Shown here piece by piece: positions 13,687 to 20,679 of a DNA stretch of 25,157 nucleotides. The position numbers and the translations under genes are program-made. The stretch's first letter is position 1; each line of letters opens with the position of its first letter. The DNA comes from a virus. Location of the stretch: the IMG/VR virus record IMGVR_UViG_3300046740_000122, positions 1 to 25,157 of that record; one strand, 5' to 3'. The notes beneath the pieces were generated by a model. The model had not been told where the DNA came from, did no database searches, and saw nothing but the letters and a program-made list of their open reading frames with translations.

Positions 13687-13734
13687 GGTGGTCAGCCTGC
13701 CGGTCCACGGGGGCACACGCGAGAGAGCCGCGTG
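13687..13734 (-). promoter_or_regulatory. Leader element and hairpin before paralog A
   Basis: The 104-base gap upstream of paralog A contains GGTGGTCAGCCTGCCGGTCC (plus strand, 13687-13706), the partner of the element before paralog B. It also contains a perfect hairpin, CACGCG/CGCGTG with a 7-base loop (13716-13734), shortly after the stop of the previous gene. No T run follows the hairpin. Conservation of a non-coding 20-mer next to both paralogs suggests the duplication included the leader, or that the element has a function in RNA or as a binding site. Confidence 0.45.
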
Positions 13735-13752
13735 CGTCTTAGCGTGCGTGTG

Positions 13753-14049
13753 TCAGCTCGTCAGACTCGAATCGTTCGCCAGGATGTCCGGGCGCAACTG
13801 GAGCTGCGGATCGTCCACGAGGTTGAAGCCGAATTGCAGCAACTGATTCGAGATGCGGTTCTCGACCAGAATCTGCTGCAGGCGGATGTCGGTGTCGGTC
13901 AGGCCTGGATCGGTGCCGCCCTGGCCAGGCGTCACAAACGGCGTGAACGACCAGCCGGGGCCGAGCGCGTTGAACTGCGCCTGACTCTGCACGATCTGCG
14001 CGGGCTGCGACTGATTGTAGGCCCACGACGGAAAAGCGGGACCAGCCAT
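13753..14049 (-). CDS. Small virion-block protein of unknown function
   Basis: A 98-residue protein from ATG 14049-14047, with AGGAG about ten bases upstream. It begins with an aromatic/Pro-rich stretch (MAGPAFPSWAYNQSQPAQIV), has a Gly/Pro loop (VTPGQGGTDPGL), then a helix (DTDIRLQQILVENRISNQLL) and a short tail with DPQLQLRPDIL. No membrane segment or known motif. The gap after it (13649-13752) holds a hairpin and the leader of the next gene. Confidence 0.7.
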   Translation of the reverse strand: MAGPAFPSWAYNQSQPAQIVQSQAQFNALGPGWSFTPFVTPGQGGTDPGLTDTDIRLQQILVENRISNQLLQFGFNLVDDPQLQLRPDILANDSSLTS

Positions 14050-14062
14050 GTAGCTCTCTCCT

Positions 14063-14488
14063 TTACCGCGCCTTCGGGCGGATCGGCGTCTCGGGAATCG
14101 TCGGCAGATGGTTCATGCCGGCAGCGGATTCAGCGGCGGCGACTTCGGCCTTCGCCTTGTCGCCCGAGCGCAGCATCTCGGCGTTGCGTTCGGCGGCGAG
14201 TTCCGCGAATTCGAACTGCTGCTTCGCGTAGCTCTCGAGCGCCTCGAGCGGCGTCGGTCGGAAGCCGCGCGATCGATGCGACTCCATCTCGCGGGCGCTC
14301 TCGACGAGCTGTGTCTCGACGATTTCCGGCACACCGAGGCCGCTGGCGGGAGGGCCGGCGCGGTGCAGCAGCATCGGATAGTCGCGCTTGACGTAGGGCC
14401 GTCCAGGAGCGCCCACTTCGCTGTGGACCGCTTCCCACTTGGCGCGTTCCTTCGCGTAGGGGCTGTCAGGTGCGTGCAAAACTGCCAT
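14063..14488 (-). CDS. Charged helical protein of the head gene block, unknown function
   Basis: A 141-residue protein. The N-terminal third includes RPYVKRDYPMLLHRAGPPASG, a pattern common in phage proteins that bind or copy a virion partner. The middle and C-terminal part is a long charged helix (LEALESYAKQQFEFAELAAE, MLRSGDKAKAEVAAAESAAG), followed by a proline-rich tail (IPETPIRPKAR). Non-enzymatic. It lies between the 220-residue head protein and a small gene, within ten bases of each, so it is part of the late structural unit. Confidence 0.7.
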   Translation of the reverse strand: MAVLHAPDSPYAKERAKWEAVHSEVGAPGRPYVKRDYPMLLHRAGPPASGLGVPEIVETQLVESAREMESHRSRGFRPTPLEALESYAKQQFEFAELAAERNAEMLRSGDKAKAEVAAAESAAGMNHLPTIPETPIRPKAR

Positions 14489-14497
14489 ATGCCCTCG

Positions 14498-15160
14498 TTA
14501 CGAGAAGGTGACCGGCGTGATGCTGGCGTTGATGACGTTCCACGACCCGTTCTGCGCGACGAGCTGCATCGACACGCCGCTCGCCGCCGCAAACGTCGCG
14601 ATCGTGAACGGGGCACCCGCTGCTCCCGTGAAATACAGCCCGGTCGTGCCCGTCGCGCCAGGCGTCGTCACCGTGCAGGAGAACGCCGACTGCAGCGTGA
14701 GCGTCAGTTCGAGGCCGTTGAGCGCCAGCGAAGGCGCCCCGAGCGTGTAGGCCGTCGCGTTCGTCGTCGGCGCCAGGAAGGCGTAGGTCGTCGCCTCGAG
14801 CGGCACGGCAATCGCGCCGGCCTGTCCGTAGGTGACGATGTCCGGCGCGCTGGCCGGACGCTGCGTCAGCATCCCCGGCTGCACGACCGGGAAGTCCTGA
14901 GGCGACGCGGACGTGACGACCGCCGATCCGACGTCGTGCGAGACCGCGTCGGTGCCGTCCGATCCGCGCATGCGCACCGTGACGGTGTTCGTTGCCGGAC
15001 AGCCGACGAGAAACATGATCTCGTCATCGATCTGCAGCGGCTGGTAGACGAGCGGCGCGGCACCGACCGCCGGGAACGCCTGATTCGCGGTGCTCGCCAC
15101 CCCGAACGTGATTTGGGACGCCGTAATCGGCGCAGTCAGTGTCGTGCGGACCAAGGCCAT
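14498..15160 (-). CDS. Beta-rich head protein next to coat, decoration candidate
   Basis: A 220-residue protein starting at ATG 15160-15158, with GGAG eight bases upstream and four bases after the coat stop. The frame stays open upstream into the coat gene, but that part is a shadow. The N-terminal half looks like a small barrel (RTTLTAPITASQITFGVAST, PLQIDDEIMFLVG, TVTVRMRGSDGTDAVSH). The C-terminal half is Thr/Gly/Ala-rich strands (LNGLELTLTLQSAFSCTVTT, AASGVSMQLVAQNGSWNVIN). The place directly after the coat gene and the beta-rich make-up fit a capsid decoration or cement protein; this is inference. Confidence 0.7.
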   Translation of the reverse strand: MALVRTTLTAPITASQITFGVASTANQAFPAVGAAPLVYQPLQIDDEIMFLVGCPATNTVTVRMRGSDGTDAVSHDVGSAVVTSASPQDFPVVQPGMLTQRPASAPDIVTYGQAGAIAVPLEATTYAFLAPTTNATAYTLGAPSLALNGLELTLTLQSAFSCTVTTPGATGTTGLYFTGAAGAPFTIATFAAASGVSMQLVAQNGSWNVINASITPVTFS

Positions 15161-15164
15161 GTGC

Positions 15165-16391
15165 TTAGCTCCACGCCCGAAGGGCGAAATACGGGAGAAT
15201 CGCGGCGACGCCGCCGATGCTGTCCAGTCGCCGCGGCAACTGGTCCGTCTGGATGTTGTACTGGTCGACGTAGCGCATGGAAATCTTGGCGTCCCGGTCG
15301 TTCTTGCGCGCCGCGACCGCGCCCGCCAGATTCGCCGGCAGATCCGCCATGACGAACGCGAACGCGGCCGGGTTGAAGAGCAGCGACTGCTTGCTCGACT
15401 GCGCCGAGAGCGTCGCGTTGACCGTGCCGCTCGATCCGACAACGGTAATCGTCGCGTTGTTGGCCGGCGAGACGGTGACGGTCTGGAGCGGGCCGCTCGT
15501 GATGATCGGCGGGCTGATGGTCAGCAGCGCGGCGCCAGAACCCGCCAGATCCGCCTGAATCGAGAACGCCTGCGGGTCACCCGTGTCGACGTAGGAGACG
15601 GGATTCACCGCGTTCACGCCCGACAGGTAGAACGTGTCGCCCGCCTTGAACGAGAACGTGCCCCAGCCCTTCGTGAGCAGCGTCGATCCGGTCTGCAGCG
15701 CCCCGTCGACGAGCGGCGTCGAGGTCGTGAACGTGCCGGTCGTGTGCGTCGGCATGTTCGGGTCTTTCAACCACTCGTCGACGCCGAGGGCGCCCTGGTT
15801 GAACTGGCCCGTCTTGAAGTATTCCGAAATCTGCGCCTGCGGATTGAACGCGCCGATGTTCGCGCCGAGCAGCTTGGAGTGCGTTTTCGGGTCAATGACC
15901 GCGCAGAATTCGTCCGGCACGGCGACGTTCGCGAGCTTGGCGAGCCCGTCGAGCCACACCTGATCCGACGACAGCGGCGTGCCCGGCGTGCCGATCTGGA
16001 AATACACCTGCTTGTAGACTTCGACGCCCGCGACGGTGTCCCACTTGTTGGCCATCGCACGGCCCGCCGGCATGGTGTAGCGCTTCTGCACCTCTTCGAC
16101 GACGAGCGACTGATCCGCGCTCGACCACCCGTGCGCGACCTGGAACTGATGGTTGATCGTGATCGGCACGGTCTGGTTGAGGATGGCCTGCTGCTGGAGC
16201 TGCTGGCCTTCGAACACCTGCCAGCGCTGCTCGATGCGCACCTGCGTGGTGTAGCCGATCTGCGCCCCGTCCGGCTTGTTCTCCCACGTGTTGTCCCACG
16301 TCCGGTCGAACTGGCCGATCAACTTGATCGAATTCTTGAACCCGACGGCGCTATCCGTCGTGACCCATTGCGGAGTGATGAAAGTGTTCAC
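15165..16391 (-). CDS. P22-like major coat protein
   Basis: A 408-residue protein (P22 gp5 is 430) belonging to the P22 coat family. The N-terminus MNTFITPQWVTTDSAVGFKN, then FDRTWDNTW, the strand GYTTQVRIEQRWQVFEGQ and QTVPITINHQFQVAHGWSSA, is the pattern of that family's HK97-fold N-arm and E-loop. The middle (LSSDQVWLDGLAKLANVAVP, then CAVIDPKTHSKLLGANIGAF) forms the peripheral domain. A Gly/Thr-rich insertion (about 225-330, containing TFSFKAGDTFYLSG) fits the extra I-domain. The start is GTG 16391-16389 with AGGAG six bases upstream. It builds the icosahedral capsid shell around the scaffold. Confidence 0.9.
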   Translation of the reverse strand: MNTFITPQWVTTDSAVGFKNSIKLIGQFDRTWDNTWENKPDGAQIGYTTQVRIEQRWQVFEGQQLQQQAILNQTVPITINHQFQVAHGWSSADQSLVVEEVQKRYTMPAGRAMANKWDTVAGVEVYKQVYFQIGTPGTPLSSDQVWLDGLAKLANVAVPDEFCAVIDPKTHSKLLGANIGAFNPQAQISEYFKTGQFNQGALGVDEWLKDPNMPTHTTGTFTTSTPLVDGALQTGSTLLTKGWGTFSFKAGDTFYLSGVNAVNPVSYVDTGDPQAFSIQADLAGSGAALLTISPPIITSGPLQTVTVSPANNATITVVGSSGTVNATLSAQSSKQSLLFNPAAFAFVMADLPANLAGAVAARKNDRDAKISMRYVDQYNIQTDQLPRRLDSIGGVAAILPYFALRAWS

Positions 16392-16400
16392 CGGCAGCTC

Positions 16401-17375
16401 CTAGGCGCGTTTGCGCTTGCGATTGAAAAACCGTTCGTGATCCGCGATGGAGGCGTTGTCCTCGGGCGGCGTGTCGGCATCGCGGTCGCGTGCCGGGGCG
16501 GTGCGAAGCGGCGACGGCGGCTTGGCGATCTGCGGCGGCACGAGCGCCATCGGGGTCCGCGCAGGACGCTGATCCGCGACGAGGGCCGCCAGATACCGGC
16601 GAGTCGCCGCCACGGTCGCTTTGAACGCCGGATTGCTGCGCTCCACGAGCGTGTCGTTCGTCAGCGCGGCAAATTCCTCGGGATGCGTCGCGAGGTAGTA
16701 GTCCGCTTCCGGACCGACCGCCAGACACGCGTGCGCGACGACGAGCGACGTGCCGAGCGGCTTGCCGCCAGGCGCGACACGGTCATAGAAGTCGGGGTAT
16801 TTCTTCGCGACGGCTGGCACGGCTTCGCTGTGGCTTTTCTGCAAGTCGAGGAAGGCTTTCTCGTCGGCGCTCGCGGCTTCCTGCTGCCGTTCGGATTCGC
16901 GCACCTGCGAGTAGTTCCAGCGGGCCCTGGCGTCGTAGTAGTCGTCCCAGTCGGCGCTTTCGTTGCCCTTCGTCTTGACGAATTCTTCGAACGTCTGGAA
17001 CTTCGGGCCTGACGCGGCCGGCCGTGCGGGGGGCTCCTCGCGGCGTTCGGCGGCCGGTTCGGCGCGGGCGGTGAGGCGATCTTCGGCCTCTTTCAGCCGG
17101 CGCTCGAGCGCTTCGACGCGCGCATCGTCCTGCGCAGGCTTGGCCGGCTTCGCGCCGCGCTTGGCGAACTTGCCCGTTTCGTCACGGTCGGCGGAAGGCG
17201 GCGCGGGGGCGGCGGCAGGGCCCGCGACGGGCTCCGGCGTCTCGCGCTCGGCGGCGGCAGATGGCTTCTCGCCCTTGGTCGGAAATGCGGCGGCGTGGTC
17301 GGCTAAGGACAGCGATTCTTCGGCCGCGGGGGCGGCGTCGGCGGTCGGCTGGTCTGGCGCTGATGTCTGTTCCAT
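16401..17375 (-). CDS. Scaffolding protein candidate
   Basis: A 324-residue, highly charged and helical protein (P22 gp8 is 303). It lies between portal and coat genes, exactly where scaffold genes sit in P22-like phages. Residues 1-75 are Ala/Pro/Glu-rich and likely disordered. Residues about 82-115 are a strong coiled coil (RVEALERRLKEAEDRLTARA). The middle has WDDYYDARARWNYSQVRESE and FLDLQKSHSEAVPAVAKKYP, patterns common in phage scaffolds. The C-terminus is a very basic tail (HERFFNRKRKRA), matching the basic helix-turn-helix by which P22 gp8 binds coat protein. A hairpin lies just before the ATG at 17375-17373. Confidence 0.8.
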   Translation of the reverse strand: MEQTSAPDQPTADAAPAAEESLSLADHAAAFPTKGEKPSAAAERETPEPVAGPAAAPAPPSADRDETGKFAKRGAKPAKPAQDDARVEALERRLKEAEDRLTARAEPAAERREEPPARPAASGPKFQTFEEFVKTKGNESADWDDYYDARARWNYSQVRESERQQEAASADEKAFLDLQKSHSEAVPAVAKKYPDFYDRVAPGGKPLGTSLVVAHACLAVGPEADYYLATHPEEFAALTNDTLVERSNPAFKATVAATRRYLAALVADQRPARTPMALVPPQIAKPPSPLRTAPARDRDADTPPEDNASIADHERFFNRKRKRA

Positions 17376-17376
17376 A

Positions 17377-17402
17377 GGCTGACGCGGCTACGCATGTCAG
17401 CC
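17377..17402 (-). promoter_or_regulatory. Strong hairpin immediately before the scaffold start
   Basis: GGCTGAC/GTCAGCC arms enclose a second stem, GCG/CGC around a 4-base loop with a two-base bulge, giving about ten base pairs ending one base before the scaffold ATG. The likely ribosome site (GAGGG) lies just upstream of the hairpin. The structure could hide or position that site and so control scaffold synthesis; P22 is known to regulate its scaffold after transcription. The gap itself is 52 bases with no other feature. Confidence 0.4.
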
Positions 17403-17427
17403 CTCGTCTGGAACGGTCGGGCGGGTT

Positions 17428-17625
17428 TTAGGTCGTGAGGTGCTTACTATCGCGCAAACACGGTTCGGCTGTCAACTGTCGAGCCGAGACAAGCCGAACA
17501 TGCGTCTTCGTTTCGATGCTCTGCACGGTCCCTTGGTTCACGTTGAGCGTGATTTGCCCGCACGCGATATGGATGTCGAGCGCACGGAGCAAGGCGGCCA
17601 CGAGGACGCTAATATCAGGGTTCAT
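17428..17625 (-). CDS. Small hypothetical protein
   Basis: A 65-residue protein whose ATG at 17625 overlaps the previous stop in ATGA. The N-terminal part could form an amphipathic helix (DISVLVAALLRALDIHIACG), followed by strands (QITLNVNQGTVQSIETKTHV). No motif is recognised. The codon pattern weakens towards the C-terminus. Called mainly for its overlap and position between portal and scaffold genes. Confidence 0.55.
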   Translation of the reverse strand: MNPDISVLVAALLRALDIHIACGQITLNVNQGTVQSIETKTHVRLVSARQLTAEPCLRDSKHLTT

Positions 17626-17798
17626 CGCGTCCGCGCGTGGCCCTTCTTGACATCCGCCGCATGCTTGCGGTCCATCGCTTTCCCTTTCGGCGTTTCCTTG
17701 TTGCCTCGCATCGCGCCGATCGCGTTGAGCGTGCCGTAGATGGCGCGCGGGTTGTTGCCGTATTCGGCGCGGAGTTTCGTTTCGAGGAACTTCGGCAC
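17622..17798 (-). CDS. Small basic protein downstream of portal
   Basis: A 58-residue protein from GTG 17798-17796, two bases after the portal stop, with GGAGG nine bases upstream overlapping the end of the portal gene. The sequence (MPKFLETKLRAEYGNNPRAI, then GTLNAIGAMRGNKETPKGKA) ends in a Lys/Arg/His-rich tail (DRKHAADVKKGHARTR) and could bind nucleic acid. The frame continues open upstream inside the portal gene, but only as a shadow. Proteins of this look appear in many phage genomes beside the portal gene; no function is known to me. Confidence 0.7.
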   Translation of the reverse strand: MPKFLETKLRAEYGNNPRAIYGTLNAIGAMRGNKETPKGKAMDRKHAADVKKGHARTR

Positions 17799-17800
17799 GT

Positions 17801-20161
17801 CTACTGCCCTCCTGCCGGCGCCTGCGGTTGCGCGGCTTGCGCGGCCTGTGCTTGCGCGGCCATCGCTGCGTCGTGTTGCTGACTGGCGTCCTGCGACTGC
17901 GCCTCCGCGTCCTGTGCCGCTTGCGCCTGTTGTGTCATCTGCGCGTGCTGCATCGCCGCCATGCCGACCTCGTGCGCGCGGTCGTGCGCCGCCTGATCCT
18001 GTAGACCAATGCGAGCCCGTTCTTCGAGGAACAGCGCGATTCTGTCGACCTTCGCGCCGAGTTCCGCAACGGCAATCTTGGTTTCTCTGTCTGCCTGCGC
18101 GTTGACGGCCTCGGACTGCAATTCCATGTTCTTGATCGCCGCCTGCCCCTGCTGCTTGATTTGCTCCACCGCGCCCGGCTTCGACAGTTCCTGCACCTGC
18201 TGCTGGAGCTGCTGATTCTGCTGCTGCAACTGTGTCATCTGCGCCTGCAACTCCGGCGGCACGTTCTGCCCGCTCGCCTTCGCCGAGAGCTGCTGCTGAA
18301 TCTTCGGATCGAGCATGACTTTCGCGCGATCCGCCATCTCCTGATGCCCTGGGCCGTCCTGATTCTTGAAAAAAAGATCGCCAAACCACGTCATGAGCGA
18401 CGGTTCGGCTTGCAGCAAATCGCCAAGAATCGCCGCTTCCTGTTCGCGTCGCGAATCGTAGCTCTTGCTGACTTTGACGAGCACGTTGAACTGCGCATCC
18501 TTCGTCAGCGTGTAGGTTTTCGCGTTCGCATCGTCCTCGCGCGCCGGCACCGGCTTCCCGCCCTGCCGCACCATTGGCTGATGCAGCAATACGCTCTCGG
18601 CATCGCCCTCTTTGTTCAGCAACCGCGCGACACGGCCCGGCCGACCGTAGATGGGATACAGCAGATTGTTGATAATCTGCCCTTCGTAGCGAATCGACCG
18701 CTGTAAATTGTCGAGGAAGTGATTCGAGGACCGCTGCGACTGCTCCTGCAGCGCCTTGATCGCGCGCCCGCTCTTGACGGACGGGTCGACCTTGCCGAGC
18801 GACGGATCGTGGATGCCGCTCGTCGCCTGAATCGCTTCGTCGAAGATTTGCACCGATGCGACGAGCGACTGCACTTGCGCGTCTCGATTCGGCGGCACCT
18901 GAGGCTCAGGCGCGGGATTTCCTTCGAGGTCGCGCTGCTTGTAATGCACGCGCCCGAGCGCCCGCGTCGCGATCGCGTCCCACTCTTTTTCGTAGCCCTC
19001 GTCCTGGCCTTCCGCCATCATGATCGGCGACAGCGCGGTCTGCCCGATGCGCTCCACCCACGTCGAGACCATGAAGTTATACATCTGGCCCGGCTCGCGC
19101 ATCGGCCGCACCATACCCTCGACGCGGCGCTTATCGTCGAACGGCTGCAACTCCTCGCCCAGCACCTTCACGATCGGCATGTCGGGACCGTTCCAATCGG
19201 TCTCCTCGAGCACGTCGTCGTCAGAGCCGTCGATCTTCGCCCACTTGATTTGCTTCTGCGTGACGGTGCGCCGCCCGTCTTCCGCTTCGACCCAGCCCTC
19301 CGGCGCCTCCGGAACCTCGTCAGCCCATTCCGTCGTTTCCTGCTCGCCGTCTTCGCTCTGATAGGTGACAAGCTCGCGCGTCGTGCGGTGCGTATACCAA
19401 TACTCGACGACGCGCACCATGCGCAGATCGCCTTCGCTCGTATACCAGCCCGGCTTCTCTTCCCCGAGTTGCCGCCATTCGTCGTTCGAATACGTGCGCA
19501 GGACCGCGTTCTTGCGTTTGCCGCGCTTCGGATATTCCGCCTTATAGACGTCCCACGGGAGGTCTGTGCCGACGAACACCCACTCGGCGTCCGAGCCGTC
19601 AGGCTGCTCGTGCGCCGGATCGCGCACAACGGCCGACTGATTGAAAAACCGGCGAATGTAGACTTCTTGGTCGTTCGTCTTGCCCGGCACGTAGCGCGTC
19701 ATCACACCGTAGTTGCCTTCGCCGGCAATCACCGCCCGTGCAAACGCCCACGTCCGCGCGTCACCCGCTTCCGACGCGCGCTGGATGCGCCGGATGAGCC
19801 CTTCGCGGAGTTCGATCTCCGTCTCGTCGATTGGCCCAACAATCTCCCCAAAGTCATCGGCGGGCACGATCTCGATGCCCATGTCCGACTCGCGCTCTTG
19901 ATTGAGCACTTGCCGCACAGGTTCGCGCGTTTTGTTGATGGTGATCGTCGGACGCGCCGGCACGGGCGGCAGGCCGTTTCCGTTGGCGTTCGCGGCCATG
20001 CCGGAGCGTGACGCTTTAATGGGACCAGGCCACTGCTCGCCCGCGTAGAATTCAAGGTCGTCTTTCTCGCGCTGACGCTGATCTTTCGTCGCCTCGGTGC
20101 CCTGCTTGTAGCGGTCACGGGCGAGCTTGAAAAACGCTTTGCGGTCAGCGGTGGGCGGCAT
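17801..20161 (-). CDS. P22-like portal protein
   Basis: A 786-residue protein (P22 gp1 is 725). The N-terminal region has the family pattern KDDLEFYAGEQWP (about 33-45), then RPTITINKTREPVRQVLNQE (about 70-90) and IEIVPADD. The middle carries FFNQSAVVRDPAHEQPDGSD, DAEWVFVGTDLPWD and a wing/stem region with GMVRPMREPGQMYNFMVSTW and KSGRAIKALQEQSQRSSNHF. The last about 150 residues are Gln/Ala-rich coiled coil (QMTQLQQQNQQLQQQVQELS; AMAAQAQAAQAAQPQAPAGG), the place of the P22 barrel domain. It forms the twelve-subunit ring at one capsid vertex through which the terminase pumps DNA, and it carries the gp4-like protein below. Confidence 0.9.
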   Translation of the reverse strand: MPPTADRKAFFKLARDRYKQGTEATKDQRQREKDDLEFYAGEQWPGPIKASRSGMAANANGNGLPPVPARPTITINKTREPVRQVLNQERESDMGIEIVPADDFGEIVGPIDETEIELREGLIRRIQRASEAGDARTWAFARAVIAGEGNYGVMTRYVPGKTNDQEVYIRRFFNQSAVVRDPAHEQPDGSDAEWVFVGTDLPWDVYKAEYPKRGKRKNAVLRTYSNDEWRQLGEEKPGWYTSEGDLRMVRVVEYWYTHRTTRELVTYQSEDGEQETTEWADEVPEAPEGWVEAEDGRRTVTQKQIKWAKIDGSDDDVLEETDWNGPDMPIVKVLGEELQPFDDKRRVEGMVRPMREPGQMYNFMVSTWVERIGQTALSPIMMAEGQDEGYEKEWDAIATRALGRVHYKQRDLEGNPAPEPQVPPNRDAQVQSLVASVQIFDEAIQATSGIHDPSLGKVDPSVKSGRAIKALQEQSQRSSNHFLDNLQRSIRYEGQIINNLLYPIYGRPGRVARLLNKEGDAESVLLHQPMVRQGGKPVPAREDDANAKTYTLTKDAQFNVLVKVSKSYDSRREQEAAILGDLLQAEPSLMTWFGDLFFKNQDGPGHQEMADRAKVMLDPKIQQQLSAKASGQNVPPELQAQMTQLQQQNQQLQQQVQELSKPGAVEQIKQQGQAAIKNMELQSEAVNAQADRETKIAVAELGAKVDRIALFLEERARIGLQDQAAHDRAHEVGMAAMQHAQMTQQAQAAQDAEAQSQDASQQHDAAMAAQAQAAQAAQPQAPAGGQ

Positions 20162-20167
20162 GCGCAG

Positions 20168-20422
20168 CTACCGATACGAGAGCGACTCTACTTCGATGAC
20201 ATCCGGCGCGTCGACCCACTGCGCCCGCGGTAACGGCGTCAGCACACGCTCAGCGTTCATCCGGAACTGCTGCGGCTCCGGCATCGCCCGACGCGTCTTC
20301 GGATCGACGCGTGGCACCCATCCGTTCGGTGTCTTGACGATGACCGGCGCACGCGCACCTGGCCGCATCGCGTGGCGGCCACGGATCTGCTCCATGAGCG
20401 GCGGCGTGTAGCGAACCTGCAT
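20168..20422 (-). CDS. Small hypothetical protein between terminase and portal
   Basis: An 84-residue protein whose ATG overlaps the upstream stop in TAATG. It is basic and proline-rich (MQVRYTPPLMEQIRGRHAMR; TPNGWVPRVDPKTRRAMPEP), with an acidic end (DAPDVIEVESLSYR). No motif recognised. The tight spacing on both sides (1-base overlap upstream, six bases before the portal gene) supports it as a real gene. Confidence 0.7.
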   Translation of the reverse strand: MQVRYTPPLMEQIRGRHAMRPGARAPVIVKTPNGWVPRVDPKTRRAMPEPQQFRMNAERVLTPLPRAQWVDAPDVIEVESLSYR

Positions 20423-20658
20423 TACGCCTGCGGCGTCAGACTGGCGGCTATCGCCTTAGCGTCCGCGTCGAGCGCGTCGAGATCCGCCTGCGACACGAGC
20501 GGCGGCGTGCTGCCCTTGGCGAGGAGTGCGTCGACACCGGCCTTGATGGCGGCCAAATCGGCCTGAAGTTCTGCGAGCGTCGCCATGATGTGCGTGACCT
20601 CGTGCTGAAGATGCCGGGCCGTGCGAGCCTGCGCGGGCGTCCGGCGGGGTTGCGGCAT
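20422..20658 (-). CDS. Small helical protein downstream of terminase
   Basis: A 78-residue protein 21 bases after the terminase stop. The N-terminus is basic (PQPRRTPAQARTARHLQHEV), and from residue 25 it reads MATLAELQADLAAIKAGVDA, a heptad-like coiled coil. The ATG at codon 25 (20586) has GAGG about 11 bases upstream and may be the true start, giving 54 residues; the upstream codons have the G/C third positions of coding DNA, so I kept the longer form. Function unknown. Confidence 0.6.
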   Translation of the reverse strand: MPQPRRTPAQARTARHLQHEVTHIMATLAELQADLAAIKAGVDALLAKGSTPPLVSQADLDALDADAKAIAASLTPQA

Positions 20659-20679
20659 AAACGCTCGGCAGTATACACC

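Noticed and set aside
15090-17012. A 640-codon open frame on the plus strand across the coat and scaffold genes, with other long antisense frames (for example 18719-20011, 14108-15352, 1535-2350).
   Set aside because: They are antisense to well-recognised genes, are Arg-rich and patternless, and arise because GC-rich coding DNA has few stops on the opposite strand.
18369-18375. A run of seven T (minus strand) inside the portal gene giving an in-phase TTTTTTC, with a long open +1 frame downstream.
   Set aside because: The portal reads through in frame with family-like sequence on both sides, and the alternative frame is Arg/Gly-rich and patternless until it reaches the real 58-residue gene.
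20670-20675. TATACT (minus strand) shortly after the terminase stop as a possible promoter -10 box.
   Set aside because: No acceptable -35 element 16-18 bases upstream and no extended -10; a single hexamer match is not enough.
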